NCBI GenBank assembly: GCA_021613375.1
Contig: CM038720.1
Coordinates: 15,717,962 to 15,781,961 of the forward strand
Direction: 5' to 3'
DNA: 64,000 nucleotides
DNA from: Megaleporinus macrocephalus
Lineage: Eukaryota > Chordata > Actinopteri > Characiformes > Anostomidae
Part shown: piece after piece, positions 45,531 through 57,000 of the stretch
Numbering within the stretch: the stretch's first letter is position 1
How the letters are laid out: each line of letters begins with the position of its first letter
Notes under the pieces: generated by a model
The model's input: the letters and a program-made list of their open reading frames with translations, nothing else
What the model was told of the DNA's origin: nothing
The model's database searches: none
Program-made: the position numbers and the translations under genes

Positions 45531-46489
45531 ACAGGGGTGCTTTTCCCGTACAACGACGGAGGTTAGCATTGAACTAACGTGGTACGAGGCATTGTTAAAC
45601 TAACTAACATCTGAAGCATGACTGTTTCCCAAAACTGTCGTACTTTGTTCGTACCACAGCAGTTCGAACTATGTAAGTTATAACCACCGTAGTCTGAACT
45701 ACACTGTTTCCAGATGTGTTCGGTCTAATTCTCACAGCGGGGAAACTCACAAACCTTGTAATATAACACCAAAATATGACGAAATCATGTAATTAATGTT
45801 CACTACTCATATCTGAACATACTGTAATCATATAACTAACCACCAAAAATGACAACAATAATGATAGAATCAACAATTAAATGTAATAAAAATATTAAAA
45901 AAAAAAACATATAGGTATTATTTATTTTAGAAGAAAAAATACAATAACTATTAGCAGGTCCAATGCATTCATAGGCACAGGAAAATATATCATACGTGGA
46001 AAATAATTAAGAAAATAAATTAAAATGAATAAATAAATAAATGAACACAATTCTTAGTGAGAGAGGTCCTTGTCAATGAGGTTGATTCCAACCATCAAAT
46101 TATATTTGCAAAAATGATAAACACCATCATCAATTCAGCAAAAAAGAAAACATGGTAGGAAATCACCATATCACCATCATCATACGTGGAATAAACTGCA
46201 GAGGGTGTGAGGGGGAAGTGGAGGGACTTTGCCAGTGTGACGAAGCTCTAAAGAGGGAGCAACAGAGGACTGGTGATGGTGACTGGTGATCTTACTCCTA
46301 TAGAGGAGAAGGTTGTTGCCATCCTAGGCCCAAAAGTGCTCGACGGAGTTGCAGGGGGCAAAGATATCTGTAGCATACACACCTCCCAGACATTAACCCC
46401 CTACCCGTCTTATCTTGGCTTATTAATCCCCAAAGCCCCTCACCATTCACCTCTCTGAGAGTAACTTAATATTGCTATTTATTTGCAAT

Positions 46490-46522
46490 ATATGTATATG
46501 TATGTGTGTGTATGTGTATGTG

Positions 46523-46608
<86 letters not shown>
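46490..46608. repeat. (TATG)n then (TA)n microsatellite
   Basis: A TG/TATG-rich lead-in (46490-46528) followed by about 80 bp of pure TA, located inside the second Harbinger element and therefore younger than its insertion. Confidence 0.95.
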
Positions 46609-46609
<1 letters not shown>

Positions 46610-46734
46610 TCTGCTCTCTGCCAGGTGGCAGAAGGTGGTGGCTTTAAGGGCTGCTGGCTTTTAGGAGAGTGGCTACCCTTTGCACTGCTACCTGCTTAAA
46701 CCCATCCAGCAGCCCAACACAGAGACAGAAGAGA

Positions 46735-46990
46735 GATACAACAGCGCTCACACCAGAACTCAAGCAGGGCCACTGGATTGTGGACGCAGCGGTGTCTAAG
46801 CAAGTCTGCTGGTGGTCTGCAACTGCACCCCACAAAATGCTGCGCTGTGGTTGTGGTTACAGCACTGTTGCACAACATGGCCCTGCAAGGTACTGAAGAT
46901 GCTGAATGTCCGCCACATGATGAAATGCATTCTGCAGGCCAACAAATTCGACAGAAATTATTTAAAACAACAAATAAAAAATACACAGAC
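46735..46990 (+). pseudogene. Harbinger transposase C-terminal remnant
   Basis: RYNSAHTRTQAG (about 46736-46770, read in one frame) and then CLSKSAGGLQLHPTKCCAVV and TALLHNMALQG (46790-46890, in another frame) match the end of HARBI1-like transposases, where RYN-x-x-H-x-R-T and LHN-x-A are landmarks. A frameshift and deletion separate the two pieces. Inactive. Confidence 0.72.
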
Positions 46991-47919
46991 TAATAGTCTA
47001 AACTAAGGTTCAAAGCAGAAGCACATACTCTCCATATTGAGCTAAAGTAAGTTGTCTGCTTGAATGATTTAACCTACAACCTAACGTGCCACTGTTTTTA
47101 AACCGAAACCCCCACATATAGCCTAACCATCTCCTGCTCCACCGGTTGCACCAGGGGAGCACCTCGAAGGTGAAATAATGTTGAAAGAGCTCAACAGACA
47201 GCTTACACACGTGTGATATAGCGATATTTTTTGATGAATGCAGCCGCTTAGGAACACAGAAATACAATCATGAATATACATAGAACTACACGTTCAAAGT
47301 ATATGGCATCTAATTGTTCATAGCAGAGGATTGATGTTAATTTTCAGCTTACTGTCATGCTTTACACTGCGTCGTCCGTTATCGATAACGTAATACGCAG
47401 GAACTAAGCTTCTAACCACAGGTTTACGGCTGTAGTTCCAACTACATAGCTTAACGACAGTGTTTGCAAACGTTCGGTAGAACTATGGTTTTGGGAAACA
47501 CCTGTGTTGCTTAACGATGGTTCGGACTATGCAAGTTACCAACGTGGTTACCTCCATAGTTCCAACTATGGTTTTTGGAAACACTTGCATCGCACCTGCA
47601 TAGTTCCAACCATGTAAGTTGCTAACGTAGTTGCTAACTATGCCTTTGGGAAACGCACCCCAGATCCAGAGCTAATACATGTAGTACCAAGGCGTTTAAA
47701 ACCTATGATGTACTCCTATGATAGCAGAATATTAAACAATAGCCAAAGCCAGTATTAATGAAAATAGATGTATGTATTTAATCAGCTCCTTAGCAGATGA
47801 ATGAATTGAATTGCTGTATGAATTACAATTGCAGGAACTGACCTTTTGGCTAGTTTGAGTTGCTTTATATGCTGGCAAAAAATAAGGTAAGAACTAAGCT
47901 CATTTTCAAACACACACTG

Positions 47920-48345
47920 CCACTTTATTAGGTACACCTCCTAATATCTGAACCATACCGACGCACTTTGTGGTTCTACTAGTACATACTGTAGTCTATA
48001 AGTGTCTCTACATACATAGCTACCGCCCCTTTCATCCTGTTCCTCAATGGTTAGGACCCCCCAGACCACCACAGAGCAGTTATTATGTGGGTGGTGGATA
48101 ATTCTTAGCACTGCAGTGATACTGTTGTGGTGGTGGAGTGTTAGTGTGCGTTGCGCTAGTATGAGTTGATCAGACACAGCAGCGCTGACCTTTTTTTTGT
48201 TTCTCTAACAGCAACACAAACTATGCAGCAACAGATGTTATTGTTACATCTACAAGGTGGACCAACAAGGCAGGAATGCCAAATAGAGTAGACAGTGAGT
48301 GAATACAATAGTGAACTCACCATTTCTTGTTTCTGACAGGAATAA
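47920..48345. mobile_element. Foldback Tc1-type element, copy 2
   Basis: Shares gaccaccacagagcag, gtgggtggtgga, cactgcagtgatac and ggtggaccaacaaggcagga with copies at 15478 and 49310. Its right terminus was not identified, so it may be truncated. Confidence 0.65.
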
Positions 48346-49149
48346 CATGAGCTAATAGTCTTTACAGATGTTATTTTTGTCAAGCTGGTGTCAGTGTAAT
48401 TGATCTAGCTATTGTGAGAATTGAAACTGTGACGATGCACATCAAATGACTTACCCAATTGTCCATAGGCACCTGTAATGTTTTCAAGTGCATACAGAGC
48501 TCAATATTTTCAGGTGAGAAATAATAATTTATGTCCTTTCTAATGTTACCATATAAAAGTACAAAGTGAAATCTTTACTTATTTTTGCTGTATATTTGAT
48601 TATCCGACCCAATATGCCCCATCAGCTTGAAGGTAAAAAATAAGGGAACTAACAAGCCCATCTAAACCATGTTAAGTAAACATGCTTTTCATATGGATTT
48701 TTAATATACAAATAAATTCATAAGTCAGAAATGACCCATTTATGTCAGTTAAGTCAGAAACGTTCCAACACTAACAATCCAACACAAGTTTATCAAATCT
48801 GTCACACTTTACCCTGCAACTTTAACTGCTACATCCTTATCATCTTCAAACCAACAAGTTCCAGTCCCCCAACCAAAGGTTTCACTTAGGTGTAATCTAT
48901 AATGTGACACTGACATTCACACAAGCAACTACCCAATAAATTTCTTTATCTAAAATAGATAGAAATTGTAGATTAAATTTTAGATGAAGATTAAATATAC
49001 ATAAGATACCTAATCCACTTTTATGAGGAAAATGGAAGCCAAGGAAAAGTAAGTGAAACAATAAAAGTTTTAAAAGATGAAAAACATTAAAAGAAAAAGA
49101 TTAACCTGGTAAGACAAAAGTCATATGCATTTGGTACTATGCATTTCAG

Positions 49150-49270
49150 TAGGTAGCATTCTCCTGCCTTTGTCCAAAAACCCAATCTAGAACCCTATGT
49201 AGAACTACTAGAGAGTGAAGCGTGATTCATTACACCAGAGAACAAGTTTACATTGCTCCAGAGTGTGCAA
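49150..49270 (-). mobile_element. Tc1 transposase fragment
   Basis: The minus strand of 49160-49265 (gtagcattctcctg, agagagtgaagcgtgattca, ccagagaacaagttt) matches the catalytic-core region of a Tc1 transposase of the same kind as 7895-8260. It is short and broken, and abuts the foldback element to its right. Confidence 0.6.
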
Positions 49271-49309
49271 ATGCAGGGCTTCCTGAAGCCCCATAATGTC
49301 ATAAAATTT

Positions 49310-49885
49310 ACTGAATTAAGTCCCACAGGACCACGGAGTAGGTATTATTTGGGTGGTGAATCATTTTCTGCTGGTGTGTTAGTCTGTTGTGCTGGTACAA
49401 GTGGATTAGACACAGCAGTGCTGATAGAGTTAAAGTATAGTCCACCCACCAGAAATAGACAGCTGGAAGCATCCTCTGATCTTTGAAGAAGAACTAGAGG
49501 TTGACCAACACAATCTGTGCAACAGCAGATGAGCTGTAGTCTCTGACTTCACATATACAAAGTGGACCAACAAGATAGAAGTGTCAGTAAGTGGACACAG
49601 TAATTGGAAACTCCAGCAGCACTGCTGTGTCTGATCCACTTGTACCAGCACAACACACATTGATACCTCCACCGACAGTGTCAATGCAGTGCTGAAAATT
49701 ATCCATCATCCAAATAAAACCTGTTCTGTGGTGGTCCTGTGGGCGGTCCTGACCATTGAAGAACACGTTAAAAGGGGATTAACAAAGTATACAGAGAAAC
49801 AAATTGAACACAGTATACACCTGTAGAACTACAAAGTGTGACTATATGGTAAGTGGAAGTAATAAAATTGAGGTATACCTAATGA
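49310..49885. mobile_element. Foldback Tc1-type element, copy 3, with long inverted arms
   Basis: 49390-49425 (gtgctggtacaagtggatta and following) is inverted at 49616-49653, with about one mismatch in 34. The outer parts carry ggaccacggagtaggtatta and its inverse gtcctgtgg. The right part matches copy 1 (gaccattgaagaacac, ctgtagaactacaaagtg). Transcripts across it could form a long hairpin. Confidence 0.72.
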
Positions 49886-50633
49886 CGTGAAAGGTAGTTC
49901 ACATTGTTGCATGTGAATTCATTTTTTGTTGATTTTCATTTTTCTACATATTTTAAACAGAACAGCTATCATTTACACTGTGTGTAAACATAAAATGTGT
50001 TGTGGCTCCCACAATGTGTTATATGTATATATAAACGGCAAGTATAAATAAACAAAAGGCAAGGCAAGTATAGATGTTTTCTACTCCCATGTAGACAGCG
50101 ATGGATGGTAGGCAACATGCGTCAGACTCGGGTACTACTACAGGTCCGCGAAGATTAGCAGCCCTAAAGAGATTTAATGAAGTCCTTCTAACGCACAGAA
50201 TTCACCTCCTGAATACTTTAGACATTAGCTGTACTGTAACCTTTCAGTACTTCAGGCTCTCACATCTTTGGCGTAAGAGCCTCTTATGTATAATAACGAA
50301 ATCCATTTATTATAAATCTCAGGCTGCAGGCTTTAAAATAAACTTGTTTCTTGACTCTTGATATAGGCGGCCACGGTCATAATTAACCTGAGGCGACTGG
50401 AAGTGATCCTGCCTTAATTACTCTCACCTGCTTTGCATTTAAACTCTTTAAAACTGCGATCCTAGGGCAGGTGTTGTCTTTCTTCTGTTGGTTTGTGGTT
50501 GTCTGAGGAACAGGTTTCGGGTTCTGGTGAGGCAATAAAACTAACTTTCAAAACTCAGTTTGCTTGATGTGGCTTGACACAAAGCTCTGTTTGACATTTT
50601 CAGGGTCAGTTAGGATAGTATCTGTCAGGAAAA

Positions 50634-51829
50634 ATGAATAAAGCAGAAAAGCCTCTGTCAACTCTCTGGGGTATGTTGTTTAGTTTTTCTATTTTAGTAC
50701 AATAATGTCATGCAACTGCTATTATCGCTCCCATAATGTTTAGTGGACTAAATCGTATTTTCCCTGCTTTAGGCTGTGAGCTTAATGAGTCGAATAAAGA
50801 GGAGACATTTAAGACGGATGATACGAACCATCAACACCAGCTCGCCTTGAGAACTGTAGGCTTATCGTTTAATTTTATTGTTAGTCTGTTTGCGTTCATA
50901 CGGCTAAAAGCTAGTCTCGCTCTCTCTCACTCACTCACACTCTCTCACACACACACACACACACACACCCCTCAGATGTGTTTGGGTCATACGGCCAAAG
51001 ACGAGTTCAACATCGTGGAGTTGGTGACCGGAGAGGGGGGTGATGGCGCCAAAGCTGTGCCAATTGTGACTTTACACGCCAAGTCGATGCCCACAGTAAG
51101 TGAGTTTGGCCTAGACTTTGTCATCTCCGTTTCATTACTACTTTAAAACGACTGGCCTCATCGTTGTCTGGCAGGTCAATTTGTCCGGTTTAGACTTGCA
51201 CCCCCCAGTGACTTTCCGGCTGAGGTACGGCTCGGGCCCGGTGTTCGTTGGCGCCGAACACGTAGCCTGTAAGTAGGCAGGTTAGTTTTTGGTATTCACG
51301 AAGTGGACTAAACTAATGTACCGATCCCCCGTACCTTTGCAGTGGAAGACTATTCTGATGAAGAGCTAGAAGATGAAGAGATGGATGAGGAGGTAGAGGA
51401 AGAAGAGGAGGATATTGAGGAGTCACCTGTGAAGAAAGTCAAGAAAAATGGTGCTGGCAAAGTAAGGCTAAACTTTGGTATACTTGATCTACACTTTATT
51501 AAAATTTACAGAGCTCTAAGTGCTATTTGTTTTCTATTTAAGAGAAAGAAGCCAGAAAAGGGAGATGATGAGGGGTAAGCTCTGAATCTTTGTACTGTAA
51601 TGAAGCAAAGTTTTTTTTTTTTAAAGTTTTCAGTATGCTGTTGGCTCACCCTATAATCCAATTTATTGACTGTCTGAATATAGTGAAGCATCAGAGGGTG
51701 AGAACAACCCCCCTAAAAAGGTAAGAAAACGTTAGGCTTTTTTTAATGCTGATGGTGTTGGTAGTGTTTGACTCTCTTTTTCTTCAGGGAAAAGGAAGGG
51801 GCAGAAAACCACTGGCTGCAAAGGTTTGA
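50634..51829 (+). CDS. npm2: Nucleoplasmin 2 (egg histone chaperone), complete gene, 8 coding exons
   Basis: Maternal nuclear chaperone that stores histones in eggs and decondenses sperm chromatin (family knowledge). Exons: 50634-50670, 50773-50855, 50976-51095, 51175-51268, 51343-51461, 51543-51574, 51684-51720 and 51788-51829; 564 nt in phase, 187 residues plus stop (Xenopus nucleoplasmin 200). The core (about 1-112) reads MNKAEKPLSTLWGCELNESN, HQLALRTMCLG, AKDEFNIVELVT, VPIVTLHAKSMPT and LHPPVTFRLRYGSGPVFV, the beta-barrel that pentamerises. The acidic A2 tract (about 113-143) includes DEEVEEEEEDIEESP. A bipartite-like nuclear signal KKVKKNGAGKRKK follows, and the C-terminus GKGRGRKPLAAK is as in frog NPM2. 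These features exclude NPM1 and NPM3. Whether this is npm2a or npm2b cannot be settled here. The stop is 981 bases from the myo18b stop, tail-to-tail. Confidence 0.94.
50939..50968 (+). repeat. npm2: (CA)n tract forming the 3' splice-site region of npm2 intron 2
   Basis: TC/CTCA repeats grade into about 13 CA dinucleotides, followed by CCCCTCAG and exon 3 at 50976. The repeat replaces a normal polypyrimidine tract. It is not coding. Confidence 0.9.
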
Positions 51830-52810
51830 CTGTGCAAGAGCCATTTTTGCACCAATTGAAGGACTTGATGCAATCAGCCTGCAGGTGTAAAGAGATACTT
51901 TTTCAGCTCTGAATGCTGAAATGCTTTTGTGCTTTGTATTGCGTTGCAGCCAAATCCCGGCTTTTTATTTTGTCAGTAAAATAGCCTGGTATGTTTCCAT
52001 TTTCCAACACAAAGGGACTGTATTAAATCAATTTGAATCACATTACTTGCCTTATTCTTTTTGAATAAGTTGGTTTAATTGCTGCATACTTGCAGTAAAA
52101 TGCAGTCTAAATCATTTGACCTGAAGTGTCTGGCTTGTAAAATGTAGTTAAGTCTTAAGTTAGATGGTAAATGTAAAATGAGCGCAAGTCTTTGAAAAGC
52201 CTAAAATTCCCATACCAAATTTATTTTCTAAAGAGTTGTCCAAAAATGGTAATACAGGTTTGGTTGATATGACAACTAGGGTTGTCTTGTTTAAGACAAA
52301 TGTGGGTACAGTCGTTTTTCTCTGTAGGTATGTGCTCTGCCCTGCCATTTGGAAAGGTCAGCATCAAAGACCAATGATTCTAATAGATGGATATTGTTGG
52401 TGTCAGTTTCCATTGAACTTGCCTCAGTGGCCAGTAAGACCTTAAGAGTTGTCAAAATGAAGATTTCTTGTTGGACTGCCCTAACATCAGCTCATAGTTC
52501 ATATCTTGTCAATATGAAACACACAAAGCTCCCTTCCTTTAAAACAATTTATTAATGTGTTCAGTTTTCAAAATGAATCTGAAGCATGTGATCCCACTCT
52601 CTGTGTAGTCCAATGTGCTCTTGCTAGGGATCATGTGCTGTGTGCCTTTTGTCCATGACTTCCTGTATAAGAGAATACAGCAAAATCATAGCTAATTTCA
52701 TGTAAAATTCATAATGCCTGAACATTTTAACAATCAGTTTTCACACAGCTTCTTTGATAAATGTTAGGATGATTTACATTAGGACAGGGGCCTCACCTAG
52801 GTCCATGTGT
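51830..52810. other. Convergent npm2-myo18b intergenic space
   Basis: Under 1 kb between the two stop codons, holding both 3'UTRs. An ATTAAA at 52022-52027 is a possible npm2 poly(A) signal. Nothing else was recognised. Confidence 0.6.
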
Positions 52811-54057
52811 TCAGTCAACCTCTGCTTTCCTCAAATACTTTTTCATCACAGAGTTAACATCTCCCTCACTGCCTTCTGCCTCCAGTCTTTCTCCTTGAAG
52901 CCCACGCCTCTGCTGAGAGCCTCCAGAGCCAGAGGAGTCTGAGTCAGAGTCTCTGAGTGAAGCTCTGGAGGGGGGCAGTTCCCCAAAGTGCACGCTGAGG
53001 GCACGCCGCTGGCCTCCCCTGGAGCTGCCCCCTGATAGGCTGCTGGTAGACTGTGCTCTGCGGATAGCTGGGACAATATCAGAGTTGGTGTCTCCCATGT
53101 CTTTGTCAGGCTCTACATTCCCAAATAGCCGGCGATTTTGAAACACCATAGGCTCTGCTCCAAGCTGGGCCTCCCCACCTTCTGCCACCAGACCCCCAAG
53201 CAGTCTGCGTCGGATTGGCTGATAGGAGTTTAAGGTGGATGGGGCTTTTATGCAGGGTCCCTCCTCCCATTCCTCAGGGATGGAAAGGTTGGAGAGATGT
53301 CGAGGACCCAAAGAGGATACTGTGGAGGTGATGGAGTCACAGGAGCTGAAACGGTTAATTTTCCCTGTAGTGGACGTAGCTATAGTGGTGGTTGGTACAG
53401 ATTCTGATAAAGATTTAAAGCTGGAGGCACGAGGTAGAAGAGGGCTGGGGGGTTTCAGAATGCCTGGACGGGTTGGTTCCTCTAGGGCCTTGTCAGGCTC
53501 TAGCAAAAGGGCAGAAGCTCGGCGCCGAAGAGTGGAGGCCCCTGTTGTCTGGTAAATAGGAAGGGAAACTGTGCTACCTTCACCGACCTCTGAACCTCTG
53601 TCCCAACTAGTGCCAGCCCGCTTCTTCCGTAAGCCCTCCAGAAGCTCAGACAGGGCAGTGGAGGATGATGTCCTACCAAGACCTTCAGAACTCTCAGGTG
53701 CATCCTCTTCTAGGTCCTGAGCACAAGACCTGGCGAAGTTCATTAGATGGCAGATAAGTTACTGTCTATTCTGGTTATTCATTAATCAAAAGAAAATAAA
53801 TTGGCGTATTTCCATAGTAACACATCCAATACCTCTTTGGTGTTTTGTCCTTGCTATGTGAGGTCATTATAATGAGAGGCTGCTTTGTAACAAAGTACCT
53901 GAAGCTGTAGGTGCTCATTGTGTCAGTGACTGACTGACGGCTGGTACTGCTGCCACCATACGGGGAGCCTCTGCCCCCGCTCCCCCCACGTGGGACTCCT
54001 AGCCAGTGCCGAATGCCCTCACCCACATCCTCAGTACCAATGCTGGACACACTGTCC
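52811..54057 (-). CDS. myo18b: myo18b tail exons and stop
   Basis: 53899-54057 encodes [20 protein letters not shown] to DTMSTYSF. 52811-53729 is a 919-nt terminal exon encoding [16 protein letters not shown] to the stop. The tail is low-complexity, rich in Ser, Arg, Gly and Leu, with short conserved islands ([39 protein letters not shown]-like [20 protein letters not shown]). The acceptor GCCAG|GTCTTG was chosen because the 919-nt length then closes the frame. Confidence 0.93.
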
Positions 54058-57000
54058 CTGTCATATGAATACAGAGTCATTTAAACTGCCAAACAGCGAT
54101 CCCATTGACATGATTTAATTTGGATAAGGCAACGTATAGGGTGATGCTGAACAGCTAATAAATCTCAACACATGCCAGTACTGATAACAGTATGAGCCAC
54201 ATGCATATTAACATGCACATGGGAAAATGAAAATCCCACTCGTGCAGAAATAATCGTGGTAAAACTCCTACTGCCTCTGATATCCTCATTGATACTCAGC
54301 TGGACATGCAAGTTAACCACGAGTTCATTGGCCTATACTCCCTATTTCTGATTGCTATGGTTATCAGAACTCTCCACACATTACCTGCTGTTCCAGGACC
54401 TGTTTACAGGCTCACAGGTATCTGCCTGACATGTACAACAGTGTCAAGGCCTGGTAAATCCACATGCATGTATCAAATCTTGGATATTCACAATTAAGTG
54501 GAGAGGAATATTACGCTGCTCAATTTCTATTAATGTGAAAATGCTGTGCCTGGTCAGCTATTCCACACCAGTAATTGGGCTTTCTACATCTGTGTAACTT
54601 GTAAAGCCTTTAGGTGAAGTGCAGCTGTCTTGCATGAAGGCTGGTCTCCTTCTCAGAGCTTTCACTACTAACTGATGTCAGAAAGCAGGAATGAAGAGTG
54701 AGAGCAGAGGAACAGCACCAGGGGTCCTAGCTAATGCACATGCATTATTCAGGAGAAAAAACATATCACAGCTGGTGAACTTTGAAAGGAACTTGCATAC
54801 AGAGAAAAGCTTCTTGTATTTAACAAGGCATATGTGAAGGAGTGTGTCTGTGGCAGCGTGTGGCCTTTTTAGCTTGTGTTTGTTTGATTGTTTGCATTCA
54901 CTGGGATCACTACTGAATGAGAAACAAGAGAATGAATAGACAGTACACACATTAACATAGCACTAGCTTTCAAATGATGCAATTACATAAATATGGCATC
55001 ATTTTTTTTAATCAGGGCCCAATTTTCCAAAACAATAAAGATCACCACAATGATTTTGTTGTATCATGGTTATTAGATTACTTATGACCAGTCCACAATG
55101 GAATTAATTCCACAAAGGAAAAGGTTTGTAAATTCTTTAAAACTTTCTGGATGAAAACTGTCTGGCATGTAAAATATGACATAAACCTTATAACAGTCCT
55201 AACAATAAAAAAAGAAAGTCTCAACAAACTGCAACTAGCAACGGCAAAATTGATCAATAGTGAATTTTGACCAAATAGCTGAATTTTGCCATCAATAGTA
55301 GGGCAGTAAAATGAAAGTGTATTTTGAATTTTAAGTCAGAGCTAATAAAGAAGGCACTGCAAAAAGTTGTGTACTGTTTGTTAAAATGACTTTCTTAGGT
55401 TTTTGTTTTTTTGTTTGTTTGAGCCAGCTATGAAGAAATCCAGATAGTTCCCAAAACAGTACAAACTTTTTTGCCAAAACTGTTTTATGCACAATATAAC
55501 CTACTTGTCTTTATCTGCTGTCATTACTGCACAAACGTATTACTTCTATTCTCAGTTTTTGCTATATAGCTATATTTTTGCTGTATTTGGCATATAAATG
55601 GCAAAAGATTAGAAACAAGAGTATCAGTGTATCATTTTGCTATTAATTTCTGCACATTTCCAAAAAACATCTGCTCGTTTGTTCAGGTTAACACTGGTGC
55701 TTTGGAAAAACTGAGGCCAAAGTAGTTAGACTTCATGTTGAGAGAAAGAAAAAAGTTTCTCCTCATAAAGTCTTCCTTAGCAGGGTTCTGTAAGTGAGGA
55801 ACACTGCACACTCATAGCCGTGGAGACACTCTGTGGGCTCCTGTCGGATATAGCATAGTTTTAGGCGAGCGCCAAAGACTTTGAGATGAAGTTAATCCAT
55901 GTTACGCAACCAACGCCTGTATCCCCAAGCCCTTGTTCATGGCATCATACCCACACACAGAACATTGGGGGAGGGGGTGGTGCATACAGAAGGCAGAACA
56001 GGTTGACAGAAGGGCAGCAGGGAGGGCAAGGGCAAAAGTGCTTACACATCTCTCTTTCTAGAGAAGGACTCCACAGCGGTCTGTACACTGTGTAACAAAA
56101 AATAATAGTGACATTTAGCAAGACTAGGGGAACAAAGAGAGGAGGAGACTGTGCGAGGCAGGCATGCCTGAGGAGAAGCATAGCAAATTGAGAGATTTCA
56201 TTTCTACTAACCAAAAAGAATGTGATACTATAACCCAGCAGTGCAGGCAGGGCAACCGCACTGGAGCCCTTAGTTTGTTGCATAGGTAGTTATATAAAGA
56301 TACTTCATTTATCAAATATTTCATATTCTATTTTACTCTCATGGCATGTTAGTAGCTGAGAAACCTTAATATAGCTTCAAATGCTACAATTTTTAACTCA
56401 TTATTTTATTATCTTTCATAATATTTTATTGTTTTCACAAATATATATTTTTTTATCAATTTTTTATTCTAAAGCTGTTAACCCTTAAAACCACCTGTAT
56501 TTCCAGCTACAATTAATTGTGATCACGATAATGAGAATAATTGTTTTACAGCCATTCTTCAAGAGGTCTGCTACTTCTATAGCATGCAGTTGTCATGCAT
56601 GGAGAATAGTGAATTTGCTGTTGCAAAATCATAGTAAAAACTGTATCTAGATATTTTGGGGTTTAGAAAGTTTCTTCATAAATGAAGCAGAATTGGATCA
56701 AACAAGGAAAAACTTCAGACATCAGGTCATGAGCCTGTATTGTTCCAGCTATAGGCTGCCTGCCAAGTTAAAAAGAAGTAGGGGAAAAAGAAACCTACTA
56801 CCATATTTTCCTTAATTAATTAAGGCTTCCTATTAATACAGAATCTTACTTCCTGCTCATTTTTCAAATCACATTTTCTGCACCAACTGCTCAGAAAGGT
56901 CATACCTTTCGGTGTCATCTTCATCACTCGACTCCACCTCCTCCAATGCGGCCTGTAGATCGGCGATGCGACGGATTGATGTCTCCAAATCAGCTTGTAA

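Larger units (their letters stand above)
45533..47654 (+). mobile_element. Second PIF/Harbinger element, internally degraded
   Basis: The left end GGGGTGCTTTTCCC (about 45534) and right end GGGAAACGCACCCC (to about 47652) are inverted repeats. Both subterminal regions repeat the motifs gtagttcgaac/tagttccaacta and gctaacgt many times, as in Harbinger families with GGGGTGCGTTTCCC ends. ACA on the left and AGA on the right could be a mutated 3-bp target duplication. A C-terminal transposase remnant is at about 46735-46930, and a (TA)n tract expanded within it. Confidence 0.75.

Noticed and set aside
53235..53555. 106-codon plus-strand frame opposite the myo18b terminal exon
   Set aside because: Antisense shadow of the long coding exon; the minus frame matches MYO18B tail motifs.
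55945..56283. 112-codon hydrophobic minus-strand frame
   Set aside because: Overlaps the real 42-nt myo18b exon in a different frame and lacks splice support.
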